NCBI RefSeq assembly: GCF_002367995.1
Contig: NZ_AP018207.1
Span: forward strand, 6,460,646 to 6,524,645
Origin: Calothrix brevissima NIES-22
GTDB lineage: Bacteria; Cyanobacteriota; Cyanobacteriia; Cyanobacteriales; Nostocaceae
Length of the DNA: 64,000 nucleotides
Reading direction: 5' to 3'
Shown: piece by piece, positions 9,663-18,279 of the stretch
Layout of the letters: the number at the start of each line of letters is the position of its first letter
Numbering within the stretch: the first letter of the stretch is position 1
Translations under genes and position numbers: made by a program
Notes under the pieces: model-generated
Database searches by the model: none
Told to the model about the DNA's origin: nothing
The model's input: the letters and a program-made list of their open reading frames with translations, nothing else

Positions 9663-10622
9663 CTAAACCGCTTTCGGATCTAAAACGATCGCGGAACCAG
9701 ATTTATTGGCATGATAAGTCCAAGATTGCTCTTTTACCTTAACTAGGACTTCCCACCCCTCAACAGGTTGATAAATCTCTGCACAAACTTCGCCAAACCC
9801 AAAATGGCATTGGTTTCCAAAGGTTTTAGCTGTAGCTTGGGTAATTTGTAAATTGGCAACAGCTACTCCAGAACGTTTGGCAGCATCATTTAAGATATTA
9901 TTGGCGATCGCTCTTGGTAAAGTCACGTTTGCCGATGGATTAATTTTCGGATCTAAAATAATTTGCGAGCCTGTTCTATTGACATGGTAAGTCCAAGATT
10001 TATCTTTAACTTGGACAATTACTTCCCAACCAGGAACCGGATTGTATTCCTTAGTACAGATTTCACCAAAGCCGAACTCGCAAGGATTACCAAAATTTTT
10101 AGCTGTAGATTGGGTAATTTTTAAATCTCCAACCGCGATTCCAGAACGTTTAGCCGCATCGTTGAGAATTTTATTAGCGATCGCTTTGGGTAAAGGTACT
10201 GTTATTGATTGATTACTTTTCGGATCTAAATAGACTTCTGAACCCGATCTATTGGCATGGTAAGTCCAAGATTGGTCTTTTACTTGTACAATAACTTCCC
10301 AACCTCTGATAGGTCTATATTCTCTGGTACAAACTTCCCCAAATTGGAAAATACAAGGATTACTAAAGGTTTTGGCGGTGGCTTGGGTAATTTTTAAATC
10401 GCTGACTGGCAAATTAACACGTTTTACGGCGTCATTTAAAATGGCTTTAGCAACGTTTTTTGGCAGTTGATTTTGGTTATTTTGTCCGGTTTGTGCTAAT
10501 TGGATATGAGCTACATTAGGTGCAGCATTAGCATAATTATCAATCAAGCCAATGCCACATATAAAGCTAGTTAATGCTAAAGAAAATATGACATTTTGGG
10601 GATGATAACATATAGTTTTCAT
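9663..10622 (-). CDS. Secreted protein with three tandem ~80-residue repeats
   Basis: I do not recognise this family. The start is placed at the ATG at 10620-10622, which is followed by a signal peptide (MKTICYHPQNVIFSLALTSF...NANAA-like cleavage region); in-frame starts upstream would add 30-40 basic residues. The mature protein consists of three copies of a domain, each with the pattern A.A.ILNDA.KR......DL.ITQ.TAK.F.N.C.F.FGE.C...Y.P..GWEV.V.VK..SWTYH.N..GS...LDPK. Each copy has two Cys (about 8 apart) that may form a disulfide, and a W-E-V / SWTYH core. It lies alone between repeat-rich spacers. Function is unknown; extracytoplasmic location is inferred from the signal sequence. Confidence 0.85.
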   Translation of the reverse strand: MKTICYHPQNVIFSLALTSFICGIGLIDNYANAAPNVAHIQLAQTGQNNQNQLPKNVAKAILNDAVKRVNLPVSDLKITQATAKTFSNPCIFQFGEVCTREYRPIRGWEVIVQVKDQSWTYHANRSGSEVYLDPKSNQSITVPLPKAIANKILNDAAKRSGIAVGDLKITQSTAKNFGNPCEFGFGEICTKEYNPVPGWEVIVQVKDKSWTYHVNRTGSQIILDPKINPSANVTLPRAIANNILNDAAKRSGVAVANLQITQATAKTFGNQCHFGFGEVCAEIYQPVEGWEVLVKVKEQSWTYHANKSGSAIVLDPKAV

Positions 10623-10799
10623 TGAGTGAGATAGTTTAGAAATGCCGTTCATGCACTTTGACCTTAAGAGTTGATATTTCCTACATTTATTAATATTATT
10701 TTTCCGGAATTTACTTTTGATAATTACTGATGTTTTCTTCAAGGTTGCAGCATATACTCAGTAATAAACCACATCTACTTTGAGAACATAGTTTTAAAA

Positions 10800-10853
10800 G
10801 TAGTGGGAGCATCTTGCTCCCTGGGCTTCTTAGCGGGCAAGATGCCCGCACTA
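10800..10853. repeat. Short palindromic repeat (GTAGTGGGAGCATCTTGCTCCC type)
   Basis: A 54-base unit made of two hairpins: GGGAGCAtctTGCTCCC and GCGGGCAagaTGCCCGC. It begins with gtagtg and ends in cacta, so the ends are inverted copies of each other. It is related to the larger element at 11908-12017, which shares the gcatcttgct core. Confidence 0.65.
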
Positions 10854-11049
10854 ATCCTGGTTTCAAAATGGACGAGGTTTAGCTCTTTTTTAGCTACTAC
10901 ATATTCAACACAAATTCATGGTGAGTTGCTATCAGCTAGTAATTCCAAAAGAAGATATTTTATATGACGTTGCAGTTACAATTCAGTTTCCGAGAAATTC
11001 ACCAAAAAAGGCAGAAGGCAAATAGGAGGAGCCAGAAGGAATACTTTCT

Positions 11050-11097
11050 GCCCAATGCCCCATGCCCAATGCCCCATGCCCAATGCCCAATGCCCAA
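11050..11097. repeat. Tandem atgcccc/atgccca repeat
   Basis: Tandem seven-base units (gcccaat, gccccat) just upstream of the following gene. The repeat is open in the same frame as that gene and so creates a false N-terminal extension. Equivalent tracts, some inverted, occur at about 11860-11890, 34555-34595, 36062-36090 and 40562-40635. Confidence 0.8.
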
Positions 11098-11168
11098 ATG
11101 AGTGGGCTTTCCTACCCAGTTTATGTAATATGGGTTGCAGGTTCGATTTAGCCTTGGTGCAATGTTCT

Positions 11169-11858
11169 ATGGAACCTCAAATCGGCATTAATTTAGCTCA
11201 AGGAATTTGGCAAGGCTGGCAACAGGCGCAGTCTTTGGTGAATGATAGTGTAAAGTCTGTCGGTAATTCAGTACAGCAGGCAGGACAGTCTGTTCAGAAT
11301 ACTGCTAATCAAGCTACTATCAAAGCAGTTGATGCCATAACGACAACTTGGGAACAAGCGAAAGGTTCTGCTGAAAATATTAAGACTACAACATCTGTAG
11401 CCGTGCAAAATGCAATCGCTTCTTCAATGAATGATTGGTTAGTACAACACCCTTCTTTTTTCCGTCTGGTACAAATCCTTAGTTGGGGAGTTAATCACCC
11501 AATTATTAGTAGTATCCTACTAGTGTTTATTTTAGCTCTGCTGTGGAGCTTAGTTAAAGCAGCGATGCGCTTAATTGAAGTCACCAGTTGGACTATTCTC
11601 CGGGTTCCCATTCAATTGCTTCAGGCGTTGGTAAAAGTTGGTTTTATTTCCCTGAGTAAATTTGCTCGTTATAGTTTCCAAACAATTACAGGCGCTTCTA
11701 AGATAAAACCAGACTCAGCATTAATACCAGCTAATTCCGTAACAGAGTCTCAAAAAAGACAACAAAGATTAGCAGATATTTGCGATCGCCTAGAGACAAT
11801 TCAAAAAGAACAACAAGCCCTGCTGCAAGAAGCCGCCAGCTTGATGGATTCAGATTAA
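11169..11858 (+). CDS. Hypothetical membrane protein with amphipathic helical N-terminus
   Basis: I do not recognise a named family. The start is placed at the ATG at 11169 (MEPQIGINLAQGIWQGWQQA); an open frame continues upstream but runs through an intergenic tandem repeat and is not credible as protein. Residues about 15-90 form a Ser/Gln/Val-rich repetitive amphipathic region (SVKSVGNSVQQAGQSVQNT). Then come a hydrophobic segment around residues 115-132 (PIISSILLVFILALLWSLVKAA), further hydrophobic stretches, and a C-terminal coiled coil (RQQRLADICDRLETIQKEQQALLQEA). It is probably an inner- or thylakoid-membrane protein. It has no operon partner. Confidence 0.75.
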   Translation: MEPQIGINLAQGIWQGWQQAQSLVNDSVKSVGNSVQQAGQSVQNTANQATIKAVDAITTTWEQAKGSAENIKTTTSVAVQNAIASSMNDWLVQHPSFFRLVQILSWGVNHPIISSILLVFILALLWSLVKAAMRLIEVTSWTILRVPIQLLQALVKVGFISLSKFARYSFQTITGASKIKPDSALIPANSVTESQKRQQRLADICDRLETIQKEQQALLQEAASLMDSD

Positions 11859-11907
11859 GGGCATTGGGCATTGGGCATTGGGCATTGGGGACATCCAATT
11901 TTTTAAA

Positions 11908-12017
11908 TACCCAATAAATTTGTAGTGCGAGCATCTTGCTCGCTGGTGTGCAAAAGCGAGCAAGACTTCGGCGTGAGCGCTCAGTCGAACGCTGCTCGCA
12001 CTACGAAATATGGGTAA
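11908..12017. mobile_element. MITE-like foldback element with ~25-base inverted ends
   Basis: A perfect 12-base inverted repeat (GTAGTGCGAGCA at 11922-11933, TGCTCGCACTAC at 11993-12004) continues outward imperfectly (ataccca..aaattt versus aaat.tgggtaattt), giving about 25-base ends. The interior has gcgagcaagacttcggcgtgagcgctc-like stems. It is non-coding. It lies between two unrelated genes and resembles the palindrome at 10800. Confidence 0.6.
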
Positions 12018-12255
12018 TTTATTTTTTGTAAGTCCCTTGGGTAATAGTTTATCTCCCCCTGCCTCCTGCCCCCTGCCCCCTGCTTCCTCAAACCAGGAAA
12101 TTTCCTGATTTAATAGAATAAAGTTGCAAAATTTGCTATATTTCTAAAGCTAGCTGATGTGGCTATAAGAAAAATAATCTTTCACAAATTGACAGGCGAT
12201 CGCCAAAACGTTACTATACATAGTTCCAAATTTATCCTAAGCAAGTCTGGATATT

Positions 12256-12636
12256 ATGCCTAGTGTTGAACAAGATCAAACTCGAGAGCAGCGCATTAAG
12301 ACAGAAATCATTGCGGATGCTGAAGACAAAGAAGACAGGGCAATGGCTTGGTACTACTACCTAGAAGAGGCTCTCATCTTTCCTTTTAATGCCAAATGGA
12401 CAAAAAAGAGTCGGAAATCAACGACACCCCAAGAAAAGCAAGTTGAAGTTTTGGGAATGGCTCCAGATGATGAGTGTCTCAAAGATATGATTGTCGAGGT
12501 AGCTGTCATCAATGGCAAAGAAGATGATGTGTATTCAGCAAAGCTATCGGAAATCGAAGCCATTGATGCTGATGAAGACACTCTAGAAGCCCTTGCAGAC
12601 TGGCAATATTGGCTAGCTAGAGGATACAAGTTTTAA
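12256..12636 (+). CDS. CcbP-type calcium-binding protein
   Basis: The sequence matches the cyanobacterial CcbP family, small acidic proteins that bind calcium without an EF hand; in Anabaena CcbP sequesters Ca2+ and restrains heterocyst differentiation. Recognisable blocks are MAWYYYLEEALIFPFNAK (residues about 35-52), the VEVLGMAPDDEC block (about 69-80) and the C-terminal DWQYWLARGY. The protein is rich in Asp and Glu. It may be a paralogue rather than the functional equivalent of Anabaena CcbP, so no symbol is given. It converges on the acetyltransferase gene, with 7 bases between them. Confidence 0.8.
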   Translation: MPSVEQDQTREQRIKTEIIADAEDKEDRAMAWYYYLEEALIFPFNAKWTKKSRKSTTPQEKQVEVLGMAPDDECLKDMIVEVAVINGKEDDVYSAKLSEIEAIDADEDTLEALADWQYWLARGYKF

Positions 12637-12643
12637 GCAAATT

Positions 12644-13204
12644 TTAGGCTAGGTGCCGGATAATACGGCATGGGTTGCCAGCAGCTACAACATTTTCAGG
12701 TATATTTTTCACTACGACACTACCAGCACCAATAGTTGTATTATCTCCAATTGTGACTCCGGGGCAAATAATTGCACTGCCACCAATCCACACGTTATTA
12801 CCAATTTTGACTGGTGCGGCTAATTCTCTGTCGGCGAGCCGAATCTCTGGTTCTGTAGGATGGTAGGCAGTGTATATCTGCACATAAGGGGCGCACATAA
12901 CATTTTCACCAATATGAACTGTATTGCAGTCTAAAATTACACAGCCAAAGTTCATAAATAAGCGATCGCTTGCGTAAATGTTACTGCCATAATCACAGTA
13001 AAATGGTGGCACAATTGTAGCTTTTTTACCTATTTGCCCAAATAATTCTTGTAAAATCTGCCACTTTTGCTCGTCTTGTTCTTCGGTGGTAGCGTTGTAC
13101 ATTCGCAAAAGACGAGAGGCGCGTTTCCTCTCAGTGACTAGTTCTGTGTCTTCTGCCCAATATAATTCGCCAGCCAGCATTTTCTGCTTCTCTGTTTTCT
13201 CCAT
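12644..13204 (-). CDS. Maltose/galactoside O-acetyltransferase family protein
   Basis: This is a left-handed beta-helix acetyltransferase that moves acetyl from acetyl-CoA to a sugar hydroxyl (Maa/LacA/NodL family). An N-terminal Maa-type helix domain (KQKMLAGELYWAEDTEL) is followed by hexapeptide repeats. The family active-site His lies in YTAYHPTEPEIR, and VWIGGSAIICPGVTIGDNTTIGAGSVVVKNIP shows the regular hexapeptide pattern ending in the conserved AAGNPCRIIR. The ATG at 13202-13204 is preferred; a GTG one codon upstream is equally open. Neither has a clear ribosome-binding site. The true sugar acceptor is unknown. Confidence 0.9.
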   Translation of the reverse strand: MEKTEKQKMLAGELYWAEDTELVTERKRASRLLRMYNATTEEQDEQKWQILQELFGQIGKKATIVPPFYCDYGSNIYASDRLFMNFGCVILDCNTVHIGENVMCAPYVQIYTAYHPTEPEIRLADRELAAPVKIGNNVWIGGSAIICPGVTIGDNTTIGAGSVVVKNIPENVVAAGNPCRIIRHLA

Positions 13205-13280
13205 CACAGAATTTTCAGACTTTGAGATTTTGTTGCCAATTACATCATAACTGACAATCTATCGCTAAAGTTTGAAGAGT

Positions 13281-14570
13281 TTAAGCGTTTGAAAATACGC
13301 CATAGCGAGCTTTTCCTTGTCGTTTAGCATGGTACATTGCAATATCAGCATCTCTGAGTAGGTTGTGGGGTTCTTCATAATGACTACTACTCAAGGCAAT
13401 ACCAATGCTAGCTGTGGGAATTATCTGATGTCCGTTGAGGTTAAGTGGTACGCTTAAAGCTTCTTGAATGCGTTTAGCGACATTAGTAGCGTCTGTAACG
13501 TCTTTAATATCTTCTAAAAGGACAGCAAATTCATCCCCACCAAATCTAGCAACTGTATCGCCACTACGTAAACATAACTCTAAACGACGCGCGATCGCTA
13601 CTAAAAAATCATCGCCGATTGAGTGACCAAAGCGATCGTTAATCCCCTTAAAGCCATCTAAATCTAAAAATAAAACTGCAAAATTATAATCATTGCGTCG
13701 TCTGCTGCGTTCAATTGTTTGTCTGAGACGATCTAGAAATAATACTCGATTGGGAAGCGCAGTTAAGGCATCGTGACAAGCATTGCGCAGTAATCGTGCT
13801 TCTGTTTGTTTGCGTTGACTAATATCTTGAAAGACTAAAACCGCACCATCGATATTGCCATCAGCATCGCGAATCGGTGCTACAGAATCACCAATAGGTA
13901 TAATCTTGCCATCCTTAGTCAGCAGGTTGCAGTTATCGGGGAGATTTAAAACCTCTCCTGCTTGTATCGCTTTAGTAGCTAAATTATCAATTACTTCATC
14001 CATCTCTTTGTCAATTAAGTTTACAACTTCTTCTAAATCCTTGCCATAAGCTTCATTTTGTCTCCAACCTGTGAGGGCTTCGGCTACAGGATTCATCATT
14101 TGAATACTCCCATCAGCACAAGTAACAACTACGCCACAGCCCATACTATTAATAATTGCTGTGAGTCGCTGCTTTTCTGCTTCATATTTTTGGTTCAACC
14201 GATGCTTGTAAAGAGCCATTTCTACAGCAAAATGTAAGTCTTTTTCAGCACATGGTTTGTGAATATAACTAAATGGCTCGCTGAGTTGCTTTTGGTGTGT
14301 TTGCTTGTCTGCTGAATACTCAGTTAAATACACAACCGGTATCTGGAAATCATTCTGGATAATATCCCCAATTTCAGTACCATTAATTTTACCTGCCAAG
14401 CAGATATCAATTAATACTAAATGTGGATTATCCTCCGCTATTTTTTTGATGGCTTCTTCACCAGAAGCTGTCAATTCTAAAACAGAATACCCTAACTTCT
14501 GCAAACTATTTCTGATATCTGAAGCTAGGATTCTTTCATCCTCAACAACTAAGATTTTGTGGGAGAACAT
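13281..14570 (-). CDS. Response regulator-PAS-GGDEF diguanylate cyclase
   Basis: This is a two-component output protein predicted to make cyclic di-GMP. Domain order: receiver (about 1-120; acidic pocket VEDE, phospho-acceptor Asp in VLIDICLAG, conserved Lys in IHKPC), PAS (about 135-255; TGWRQNEAYGK... VFQDISQRKQ), and GGDEF (about 265-425). The active-site loop is intact (ARFGGDEFAVLLED). The product-inhibition I-site RSGD sits five residues before it, so the enzyme should be active and feedback-controlled. There is no EAL domain. No kinase gene is adjacent, so its partner is unknown. Confidence 0.95.
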   Translation of the reverse strand: MFSHKILVVEDERILASDIRNSLQKLGYSVLELTASGEEAIKKIAEDNPHLVLIDICLAGKINGTEIGDIIQNDFQIPVVYLTEYSADKQTHQKQLSEPFSYIHKPCAEKDLHFAVEMALYKHRLNQKYEAEKQRLTAIINSMGCGVVVTCADGSIQMMNPVAEALTGWRQNEAYGKDLEEVVNLIDKEMDEVIDNLATKAIQAGEVLNLPDNCNLLTKDGKIIPIGDSVAPIRDADGNIDGAVLVFQDISQRKQTEARLLRNACHDALTALPNRVLFLDRLRQTIERSRRRNDYNFAVLFLDLDGFKGINDRFGHSIGDDFLVAIARRLELCLRSGDTVARFGGDEFAVLLEDIKDVTDATNVAKRIQEALSVPLNLNGHQIIPTASIGIALSSSHYEEPHNLLRDADIAMYHAKRQGKARYGVFSNA

Positions 14571-15332
14571 GTTAGACTAATCTGTTGGCTAAAGTGCAGA
14601 TTTTGTTTTCAGTCTCGGCTCACTCTGAAAATCAATAATCCTATAATAATCAATCTCTAATCTACCTGTGTAGTACCTGGAGTAAAAGAATAAATAAGTT
14701 TTTATTTACATATTTTTGATTTTCCTCATACAGTTGATATCTGGTTAATACGCCAAGATACTCTTTAAAAATGTAAATTGCCATACAATTATCTGGAACT
14801 AAATAAATTTTTTGGCAATTTGGCAGTAATTAATCATAAAAAGCACAAATCTTTGCGGTTTCTACGGAAGGGTAATAAAGATTTGAACCTTGATAGACTG
14901 ACTAAATAACAGGTATTCTAGAAGTAATAAACTGTGAAGCATTTAATTTACACATTGAAACCGCAGGGTGTAAGGGAGACAATAGGCAGCTTTTAACACC
15001 ATGAAAATGTTGCAATTTCAGTGATAATTAGCTTATCAAATTCTTCTAGACTGTTGCAAGTATTCAGGATATTTAATGTGTAGTCCGGCTATTTTTTGCT
15101 ACAATTTTGACCGAGTAGATTAAAAATCCTAATGTATGTTTTGAACGAATAGTACAGGATTTTACTATAGAAAAAGTATAACAATATACTATTTATTTAA
15201 ATCCTCTATCAATTGGATGAGATAAGAATGATAGATTGCTTATATTTAAGCCAAGATAAAACAATTACTTACATGTATAAAAATATTGTCCAAAAAATTC
15301 TGATGGATAAATTTTAAGCAGGAAAATATTGA
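14571..15332. other. Long AT-rich intergenic region without recognised gene
   Basis: About 760 bases between the GGDEF gene and the folB-proximal repeat. AAATCTT (about 14847) and AAGATTT (about 14877) could form a loose stem. No ORF, RNA family or clear promoter was recognised. Confidence 0.45.
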
Positions 15333-15450
15333 AGTCAATAGTCTAGAGTCAATAGTCTAGAGTCAATAGTCCAGAGTCAATAGTCCACTGTTGAGAATTT
15401 ATTGACTATTGACCATTGACTATTGACTATTGACCATTGACCATTGACCA
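15333..15450. repeat. Inverted arrays of agtcaatagt / gactattgac
   Basis: Four tandem agtcaatagtc(t/c)ag units (15333-15390) are followed, after a 20-base spacer, by several inverse units (gactattgac, gaccattgac) to 15450. The two halves are complementary and could form a long cruciform or RNA hairpin just downstream of folB, where it may act as its 3' structure. Similar units are found at about 51465-51485 and 52305-52335. Confidence 0.85.
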
Positions 15451-15453
15451 ATC

Positions 15454-15822
15454 TTAAATATTGGGCTGAGTTCTAGTCAATTCAATCAGAATTTTGCCGC
15501 TAAAGTCGGGGATGGGTGCTGCGGGTTTGCAGAGAATGACTTTGACTTGGGTAATGCGATCGCTCTGTTGGAGAATAGAATCTGCAATTGTGCTGGCTAG
15601 CTTTTCCACTAAAGCAAACTTGGATGTTTTAATCAGGCTTTGGACTAAGCTAATCACACTGCGATAATCTACCGTTTGTGCGATCGCATCTGTCTGTCCC
15701 GCAGTCACCAAATCTAACCATAATGTCACATCAGCCTCAAACCATTGTCCTAGCACCTGTTCTTCTGCTAAAAACCCCGTGTAGCCATAACCGCGAATTC
15801 CCGTTAAATGAATGCAGTCCAT
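15454..15822 (-). CDS. folB: Dihydroneopterin aldolase
   Basis: FolB cleaves 7,8-dihydroneopterin to 6-hydroxymethyl-dihydropterin and glycolaldehyde in folate synthesis. The sequence is typical: MDCIHLTGIRGYGYTGFLAEEQVLGQ at the start (active-site Glu in the AEEQ segment), then DYRSVISLVQ and LVEKLASTIADSIL, and the C-terminal VKVILCKPAAPIPDFSGKILIELTR, which includes the catalytic Lys. The ATG at 15820-15822 is chosen; the frame stays open three codons upstream to a TTG. It is transcribed divergently from menD across a roughly 100-base spacer. Confidence 0.95.
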   Translation of the reverse strand: MDCIHLTGIRGYGYTGFLAEEQVLGQWFEADVTLWLDLVTAGQTDAIAQTVDYRSVISLVQSLIKTSKFALVEKLASTIADSILQQSDRITQVKVILCKPAAPIPDFSGKILIELTRTQPNI

Positions 15823-15926
15823 AACAGTCAAAGTACGAATTTTGCATTCTGGATTTTAGCTGGATTTGTCCCGTTGCAGTATAGGCTTGAGTAGTTGAGG
15901 ATTTAGTTATTGTTCTGTTTGCTGGA

Positions 15927-17720
15927 ATGTCGATCGCTTATAGCAATGTTAATCAACTTTGGGCTGATATCTTAACTCAGACCCTCAAGCGTTTAGGGTT
16001 GGCTTGTGCTGTGATTTGTCCGGGTTCCCGTTCTACACCGCTAGCAGTGGCGTTTGCGGCACAAAGGCCGGATATTGATGTTATCTCAATTCTCGATGAA
16101 CGTTCCGCCGCTTTTTTTGCTTTGGGACAAGCAAAAGCGAGTGGGAAACCTGCGGTACTGGTTTGTACTTCTGGGACAGCTGGCGCTAATTTTTATCCGG
16201 CGGTAATTGAAGCTAGAGAAAGTCGCGTACCTTTGTTAATCTTAACGGCAGATAGACCGCCAGAATTGCGCGATTGTCACTCCGGACAAACTATCGATCA
16301 ACTAAAGTTATACGGTGGATATCCCAACTGGCAGACAGAATTAACTTTACCCATAGCAGATATGGGGATGCTTGGCTATCTACGACAAACAATTATTCAT
16401 GCTTGGGAACGAACACAAACACCCTCACCGGGGCCAGTACATCTTAACATTCCTTTACGCGATCCCCTCGCGCCGGTTCCTGATGGTAGTGATTTGAGTC
16501 AGTTGCAATCTCAGTTAAATTTTGCAGAGTTTTTCGCGGGATTAACAAGTACTTTCCCTATACCCAATTCCCGATACCCGATTCCCGATGAATGGCTGCA
16601 ATGCGATCGCGGAATTATTATCGCTGGTGTTGCCCAACCACAGCAACCGCAAGATTATTGTAGAGCGATCGCCCGACTTTCTCAAACTCTCAAATGGCCT
16701 GTTCTGGCTGAAGGACTCTCACCCCTAAGAAATTACGCCCACCTCAACCCTAATTTAATTTCCACCTACGACTTGATTCTCCGCCATCCCCAATTAAGTA
16801 AAGAACTAGCACCCACAATGGTAATTCAAGTAGGAGAAATGCCTACTAGTAAAGAATTACGTAATTGGATCAATACTACACAACCGCGACGCTGGGTAAT
16901 AGATCCTAGCGAGCAAAATCTTGATCCTTTACATGGAAAGACGACTCATTTGAGAATTTCAATTGAGGAATTAGAGGAAAAGGGGACAAGGGAAGGGGGA
17001 CAAGGGGGACAAGGGGGACAAGGGGGACAGGGGGGACAAGGTAGGGAATCAATTCCGGAATACTTGCAATTGTGGTGTGATGTAGAAGCTCAAGTGAGGA
17101 CTGCTGTTGATAAAACTTTGGGGACAATGGCGGAGTTATTTGAAGGTAAAGCAGCTTGGTTACTTTCGCAAACTTTACCACCAGAAACGCCCTTATTTAT
17201 TGCTAATAGTATGCCAGTGCGGGATGTAGAATTTTTTTGGCAACCGAATAATTTAGGAGTGCGATCGCATTTTAACCGGGGTGCTAATGGTATTGATGGC
17301 ACATTATCCACAGCTTTAGGAATCGCCCATCACAATCAAAGTGCTGTAATGTTAACAGGAGATTTGGCTTTATTACACGATACTAATGGCTTTTTAATTC
17401 GCAATAAATTTATCGGACATCTCACAATTTTATTAATTAATAACAATGGTGGCGGTATTTTTGAAATGTTACCCATTGCCAAATTTAACCCACCTTTTGA
17501 GGAGTTTTTTGGCACTCCCCAAGATATTGATTTTGCTAAATTGTGCGCTACATATGGCGTAGAGCATGAATTAATTAATAATTGGGAACAGTTGCAACAA
17601 AAATTAAACCCACTACCAACCCAAGGAATTCGCGTTTTGGAACTGAGAACAAATCGCGCCCATGATGCCCAATGGCGAAGAGAAAATTTCCCACAATTTG
17701 CGAATAATATTAAATGTTGA
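15927..17720 (+). CDS. menD: 2-succinyl-5-enolpyruvyl-6-hydroxy-3-cyclohexene-1-carboxylate synthase
   Basis: MenD is the thiamine-diphosphate enzyme that joins isochorismate and 2-oxoglutarate, the first committed step towards phylloquinone (vitamin K1) in cyanobacteria. The N-terminal part has CPGSRSTPLA and the cofactor-activating Glu in ILDERSAAFFALG (about residue 58). The C-terminal cofactor motif runs from TGDLALLHDTNG to INNNGGGIFEMLP. Odd: residues about 351-373 hold a Gly-Gly-Gln tandem repeat encoded by a gggggacaa array, and residues 210-220 (PIPNSRYPIP) also come from a repeat. Both are insertions between domains of an otherwise intact enzyme. Confidence 0.96.
   Translation: MSIAYSNVNQLWADILTQTLKRLGLACAVICPGSRSTPLAVAFAAQRPDIDVISILDERSAAFFALGQAKASGKPAVLVCTSGTAGANFYPAVIEARESRVPLLILTADRPPELRDCHSGQTIDQLKLYGGYPNWQTELTLPIADMGMLGYLRQTIIHAWERTQTPSPGPVHLNIPLRDPLAPVPDGSDLSQLQSQLNFAEFFAGLTSTFPIPNSRYPIPDEWLQCDRGIIIAGVAQPQQPQDYCRAIARLSQTLKWPVLAEGLSPLRNYAHLNPNLISTYDLILRHPQLSKELAPTMVIQVGEMPTSKELRNWINTTQPRRWVIDPSEQNLDPLHGKTTHLRISIEELEEKGTREGGQGGQGGQGGQGGQGRESIPEYLQLWCDVEAQVRTAVDKTLGTMAELFEGKAAWLLSQTLPPETPLFIANSMPVRDVEFFWQPNNLGVRSHFNRGANGIDGTLSTALGIAHHNQSAVMLTGDLALLHDTNGFLIRNKFIGHLTILLINNNGGGIFEMLPIAKFNPPFEEFFGTPQDIDFAKLCATYGVEHELINNWEQLQQKLNPLPTQGIRVLELRTNRAHDAQWRRENFPQFANNIKC
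16990..17041 (+). repeat. gggggacaa tandem repeat inside menD
   Basis: Five to six direct copies of a nine-base unit gggggacaa, in frame within menD. The same unit appears in intergenic tracts (about 7718-7742) and, reversed, inside coaX and at the 3' end of trmD. Confidence 0.9.
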
Positions 17721-17744
17721 CGGTTGACTGATAAATTCTTAATT

Positions 17745-17776
17745 ACGAATTACGAATTACGAATTACGAATTACGA
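17745..17776. repeat. Heptamer tandem repeat (ttacgaa)
   Basis: Four to five direct copies of the heptamer attacga immediately after menD. This is a typical short tandem heptamer array of filamentous cyanobacteria. Confidence 0.85.
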
Positions 17777-17785
17777 AGTTTCTAG

Positions 17786-17983
17786 CTAATCCTGAATTAA
17801 CACTGTATTCGCTGCTGGTGAGTCTGTTTGTGACTCAGTTGAGGCTATGGGATATTGCTCTGCAGATGCGATCGCATTAGACGGGAAAGAAATACGATCT
17901 ACTGGTGGATTATCGGTACAACAGCCGTCTTTCCACTTTCCACCTAGTTTCTGCTGACATACTTTTTGAATCTGCTGTTCCAT
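17786..17983 (-). CDS. Small hypothetical protein (doubtful)
   Basis: A possible 65-residue protein starting MEQQIQKVCQQKLGGKWKDGCC at the ATG at 17981-17983. It has a Cys pair and a Ser/Ala-rich tail. I recognise no family, no clear ribosome-binding site is seen, and a HIP1 octamer falls inside it. It could equally be a chance open frame in a repeat-rich spacer. Confidence 0.3.
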   Translation of the reverse strand: MEQQIQKVCQQKLGGKWKDGCCTDNPPVDRISFPSNAIASAEQYPIASTESQTDSPAANTVLIQD

Positions 17984-18126
17984 AAAGAGTAACAATTGTT
18001 GCAACTGCTGTAATGTATCTGAATATCATAGTATTAAATGGTAAATTCCGGCAACTAACGGTAACGAACCTGCATAATTCGGTAGCACAAGCATTTGCAA
18101 ACAAATCCTATTTGTGAAGTTGCACA

Positions 18127-18267
18127 CCCGAAATAACGCCCACAGGCTCAAAGCCTGGGGCTAAAGTTACAAAGCCCACCTGCGTGGGCTAAATTTCTTC
18201 AGCCTACCTTTGTAGGCTTTGTACAATTAGCCGCACCCTTCAGGGTGAAGGCGGAATTTCGGGATCG
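18127..18267. mobile_element. Foldback repeat element, family A (copy 2)
   Basis: About 141 bases with near-perfect ends (cccgaaat..cgcc and ggcg.aatttcggg). It has the same internal order as the copy at 9430-9572: agcctggggctaaa, a gcccacctgcgtgggct hairpin, a second agcctacctttgtaggct hairpin, and tagccgcacccttcagggtga. The internal stems differ in sequence between copies yet remain paired. Confidence 0.7.
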
Positions 18268-18279
18268 GCTAGTATATCC

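Noticed and set aside
11055-11168. N-terminal extension of the helical membrane protein
   Set aside because: The extension is a translated intergenic tandem repeat (MPHAQCPMPNAQ), seen equally before flv1; the internal ATG fits better.
15333-15450. CRISPR array
   Set aside because: The repeats are short, adjacent and inverted, with no unique spacers and no cas genes; they are heptamer-type tandem repeats. The same applies to all other arrays in the window.
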